Source: Gammaproteobacteria bacterium
Lineage (GTDB): Bacteria > Pseudomonadota > Gammaproteobacteria > Pseudomonadales > Porticoccaceae
Length of the DNA: 7,071 nucleotides
NCBI GenBank assembly: GCA_006227015.1
Contig: SBGI01000262.1
Coordinates: 1 to 7,071 of the forward strand
Reading direction: 5' to 3'
Made by a program: the position numbers and the translations under genes. Each line of letters opens with the position of its first letter. The first letter of the stretch is position 1. The notes below the pieces were generated by a model that ran no database searches, had not been told where the DNA came from, and saw only the letters and a list, made by a program, of their open reading frames with translations. Positions 5,311 to 7,071 of the stretch are shown one piece after another.

Positions 5311-7028
5311 TAAACATGGTGTACTCATTTAACCGTCGGCAGATCTGTCAGTGGATCGCCCTCGTCCTGTTACTGATGCCCAGCCTTGCCTGTCTGGCCG
5401 ACAGCCTGACAGCCACAGCAGACCGTACCCAGCTGAGCCGTGGGGAAACCTTGGAACTACAGGTTCGTTTTGATGGACAGACCACCAGTGACCCGGACTT
5501 TTCGGTGCTTGAAGAGGACTTTGAAATACTTGGCCAGAATCAGCAGAACCAGTTTTCCATTATCAATGGCAGCACCGAGTCCTATACCCAGTGGGTGCTG
5601 CAATTGCTTCCGAAAAAGACCGGCAGCCTGCTGATCCCCCCCCTTGAACTCAAGGGTGTACAGAGTTCCCCCATCCGCTTACAGGTGGCTCCCCGCTCCA
5701 ATGCCAGTAACGGCAGCGAGCCAATTTTCATCGAAACGGAAATCAGCAAGTCATCTGTGTTTGTGCAGGAGCAGGTGCTGCTGACCCTGAGACTCAATAC
5801 TTCTGTGCCCCTGTCCGGTCTCAGCAGTGAAGAGCTGATGGTCAAGGATGCCGCCATGGTGAAAGTTGCTGAAAACCAGTACCAGAAACAGAACAACGGC
5901 AAGCTGTACCAGGTGGTGGAGGTGAAATATGCCCTGTTCCCAGAAGCCAGCGGCAAGCTGGTTGTCCCCCCAGTGCGTTTCAACGCGGTAATGGCGGACC
6001 GACGGGACCGTTTCTCCGGCTCCTTTTTTGGCGCACGTGGTAAACCGGTGTTTTTGCTATCGGATGAACAGCATATCGACGTCAAGCCGCGGCCCGGCAA
6101 CTATGGCACCGGTGACTGGTTACCCGCTCAGGGCCTGAGCCTCAGCCAACGCTGGAGCCGACCTCTTAATGAGCTGGTCGCTGGCGAACCGATCACCCGC
6201 ACCATTCATTTGACGGCCCAGGGCCTGATGGACACCCAGTTGCCACCGCTCAGTATCGATGCCGGTGACGGCTTCAAGGTCTACCCCGATCAACCACAAC
6301 TTGAAAATAGCGTCGACCCGCAGGGAGTAATGGGATCACGAGTAGAATCGGTTGCTATCGTGCCGTCCCGGGCCGGACAGATCACCCTGCCCCCGGTAAA
6401 AGTGCGGTGGTGGGACACCCGCAGCCAGCAGGTGCGGGAAACGGTACTGGAATCGCAAACACTCACCATAAAACCAGCTCCGGGAGCCGCAGCTGCACCT
6501 GCCAGTCCACTGTCTGCACCCAGCGAAGTCTCACAAATAGCTGAAACTGACCTGACCCATGGCAACTCAGAACCCAGCTGGCTGGTGTGGGCACTGGCCC
6601 TGGGAAACCTGTTATTGATGATTGCCGTCATCACCCTGACGGTACTGTGGCGCCGCAGCCAAAATCTGCCGACAACCAACAAGACCGTTAATGACACCCA
6701 TGCGGAAAAAGAGTCAGCCTTGTTCAAAACCCTCTGCCAGTTCGCTGACAAACAGGACCTTCAAAGTTTCAGGGAAGCCCTGTTAGATTGGGCTGACACT
6801 TTCTGGGAAAGACCGGTACACAGTCTCAGCCAGATCTCGGCACTGGCCAATAACGAGCAGATTTCTGAATTACTGGGGGGCCTGGACAAGTCTCTCTACA
6901 GTACCGAACCTTCAGGCGAGATTGACCTGAAAGGGCTTTGCCATCAACTAAAGGCTCTGCGTAAAAGCCGCCCGAACAAATTACCCAAAGGCAGGCTGCT
7001 GGCCCCTCTCTACGCCAATCAACCTTAA
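5304..7028 (+). CDS. batD: BatD-type periplasmic, membrane-anchored protein
   Basis: A 574-residue BatD-family protein. An N-terminal signal peptide is visible: R11-R12, hydrophobic core about 17-29, likely cleavage after C30-L31-A32. The periplasmic part (33-425) holds repeated beta-sandwich-like modules, including the family opening LTATADRTQLSRGETLELQV (35-54), the TQWVLQLLPKKTGSLLIPPLELKG region (about 95-118), and a second module starting near EPIFIETEISKSSVFVQEQV. A third module has the same GQITLPPVKVRWWD type of ending. An Ala/Pro-rich linker (about 391-410) leads to a membrane helix at 427-449 with R450-R451 after it, and then a cytosolic C-terminal domain of about 125 residues. It probably acts as a periplasmic scaffold reaching BatA and BatB/C, with the tail contacting cytosolic partners; this is inferred. 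The ATG at 5304 overlaps the batB/C stop by 7 nt; an ATG at 5316 is an equally good start, with GAGATGG 8 nt upstream. Length is typical and the frame is intact. Confidence 0.93.
   Translation: MVINMVYSFNRRQICQWIALVLLLMPSLACLADSLTATADRTQLSRGETLELQVRFDGQTTSDPDFSVLEEDFEILGQNQQNQFSIINGSTESYTQWVLQLLPKKTGSLLIPPLELKGVQSSPIRLQVAPRSNASNGSEPIFIETEISKSSVFVQEQVLLTLRLNTSVPLSGLSSEELMVKDAAMVKVAENQYQKQNNGKLYQVVEVKYALFPEASGKLVVPPVRFNAVMADRRDRFSGSFFGARGKPVFLLSDEQHIDVKPRPGNYGTGDWLPAQGLSLSQRWSRPLNELVAGEPITRTIHLTAQGLMDTQLPPLSIDAGDGFKVYPDQPQLENSVDPQGVMGSRVESVAIVPSRAGQITLPPVKVRWWDTRSQQVRETVLESQTLTIKPAPGAAAAPASPLSAPSEVSQIAETDLTHGNSEPSWLVWALALGNLLLMIAVITLTVLWRRSQNLPTTNKTVNDTHAEKESALFKTLCQFADKQDLQSFREALLDWADTFWERPVHSLSQISALANNEQISELLGGLDKSLYSTEPSGEIDLKGLCHQLKALRKSRPNKLPKGRLLAPLYANQP
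5636..5643 (+). repeat. C8 homopolymer inside batD
   Basis: Eight consecutive C bases span the codons for I111-P112-P113-L114, within the conserved LLIPPLEL stretch. The frame is intact here. A one-base slip would truncate BatD early in its periplasmic part. Confidence 0.9.
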
Positions 7029-7071
7029 CCGCTTGTACCGAAAAGCGATAAAAATGCCAGAAAATTGGGCA
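7029..7071 (+). other. Short downstream region without a clear terminator
   Basis: After the batD stop there are 43 nt to the window end. They contain a weak 5-bp hairpin (CGCTT 7030-7034 with AAGCG 7043-7047, 8-nt loop) not followed by a T run, and an imperfect palindrome at 7055-7071 (TGCC paired with GGCA). An ATG at 7054 opens a frame reading M-P-E-N-W-A to the edge, without a good ribosome binding site. Whether this is the start of another gene, half of a terminator or plain intergenic DNA cannot be decided here. Confidence 0.35.

Noticed and set aside
5382..5393. Possible lipobox around C30 of BatD (S-L-A-C).
   Set aside because: Position -3 is Ser and -2 is Leu, which does not fit the usual L-[AS]-[GA]-C, whereas C-L-A gives a good signal peptidase I site. 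BatD is also anchored by its own C-terminal helix.
5582..6100. A 172-codon reverse ORF opposite batD.
   Set aside because: It is the shadow of a conserved beta-rich coding region, with no start signal and no motif.
7030..7047. Hairpin after batD as an intrinsic terminator.
   Set aside because: The stem is only 5 bp and is followed by an A-rich rather than a T-rich stretch on the + strand.

Overview
This window is a complete Bat-type (Bacteroides-aerotolerance-like) MoxR/von Willebrand factor A operon. Six genes lie head to tail on the + strand and fill almost all of the 7,071 bases: moxR (AAA+ ATPase), a DUF58 protein, a DUF4381 membrane protein, batA (membrane VWA protein), a batB/batC fusion (membrane VWA plus TPR and a Q/N/S/D-rich tail), and batD (secreted, membrane-anchored beta-rich protein). 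I see no gene on the - strand; the long reverse ORFs are shadows of this coding sequence.

The organism is most likely a Gammaproteobacterium, possibly marine or of an Oceanospirillales/Cellvibrionales/Pseudomonadales type. This is inferred from the gene order with DUF4381 between DUF58 and batA, the BatB-TPR fusion, and a moderately GC-rich composition. The lineage is a guess and rests on no database search.

Layout: 1-48 is a short leader with a weak ribosome binding site. moxR (49-1008) is followed after only 3 nt by the DUF58 gene (1012-1947). That gene overlaps a GTG-started DUF4381 gene (1944-2435) by 4 nt, which overlaps batA (2429-3415) by 7 nt. batA overlaps batB/C (3412-5310) by 4 nt, and batB/C overlaps batD (5304-7028) by 7 nt if the first ATG of batD is used. 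The last 43 nt hold only weak inverted repeats and a possible start of a next reading frame. No strong promoter or terminator is visible, so the transcription unit may extend past either end.

How the genes may work together (family knowledge plus inference): the MoxR ATPase and its cytosolic DUF58 partner are thought to act as a chaperone or metal/cofactor-insertion-like machine. The membrane VWA proteins BatA and BatB use MIDAS metal sites for protein contacts. The TPR/Q-rich part of BatB/C and most of BatD should lie in the periplasm and form a scaffold, and DUF4381 is a small membrane subunit. Such operons have been linked to stress tolerance and envelope integrity, but the client is unknown.

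This is a known type of locus rather than a new system. The points most worth a second look are a signal-peptide-like segment inside the BatB/C fusion, the low-complexity tail with hints of a 30-nt period, a C8 tract in batD, a G6 run in the batA ribosome binding site, and an altered MIDAS motif in the DUF58 protein.
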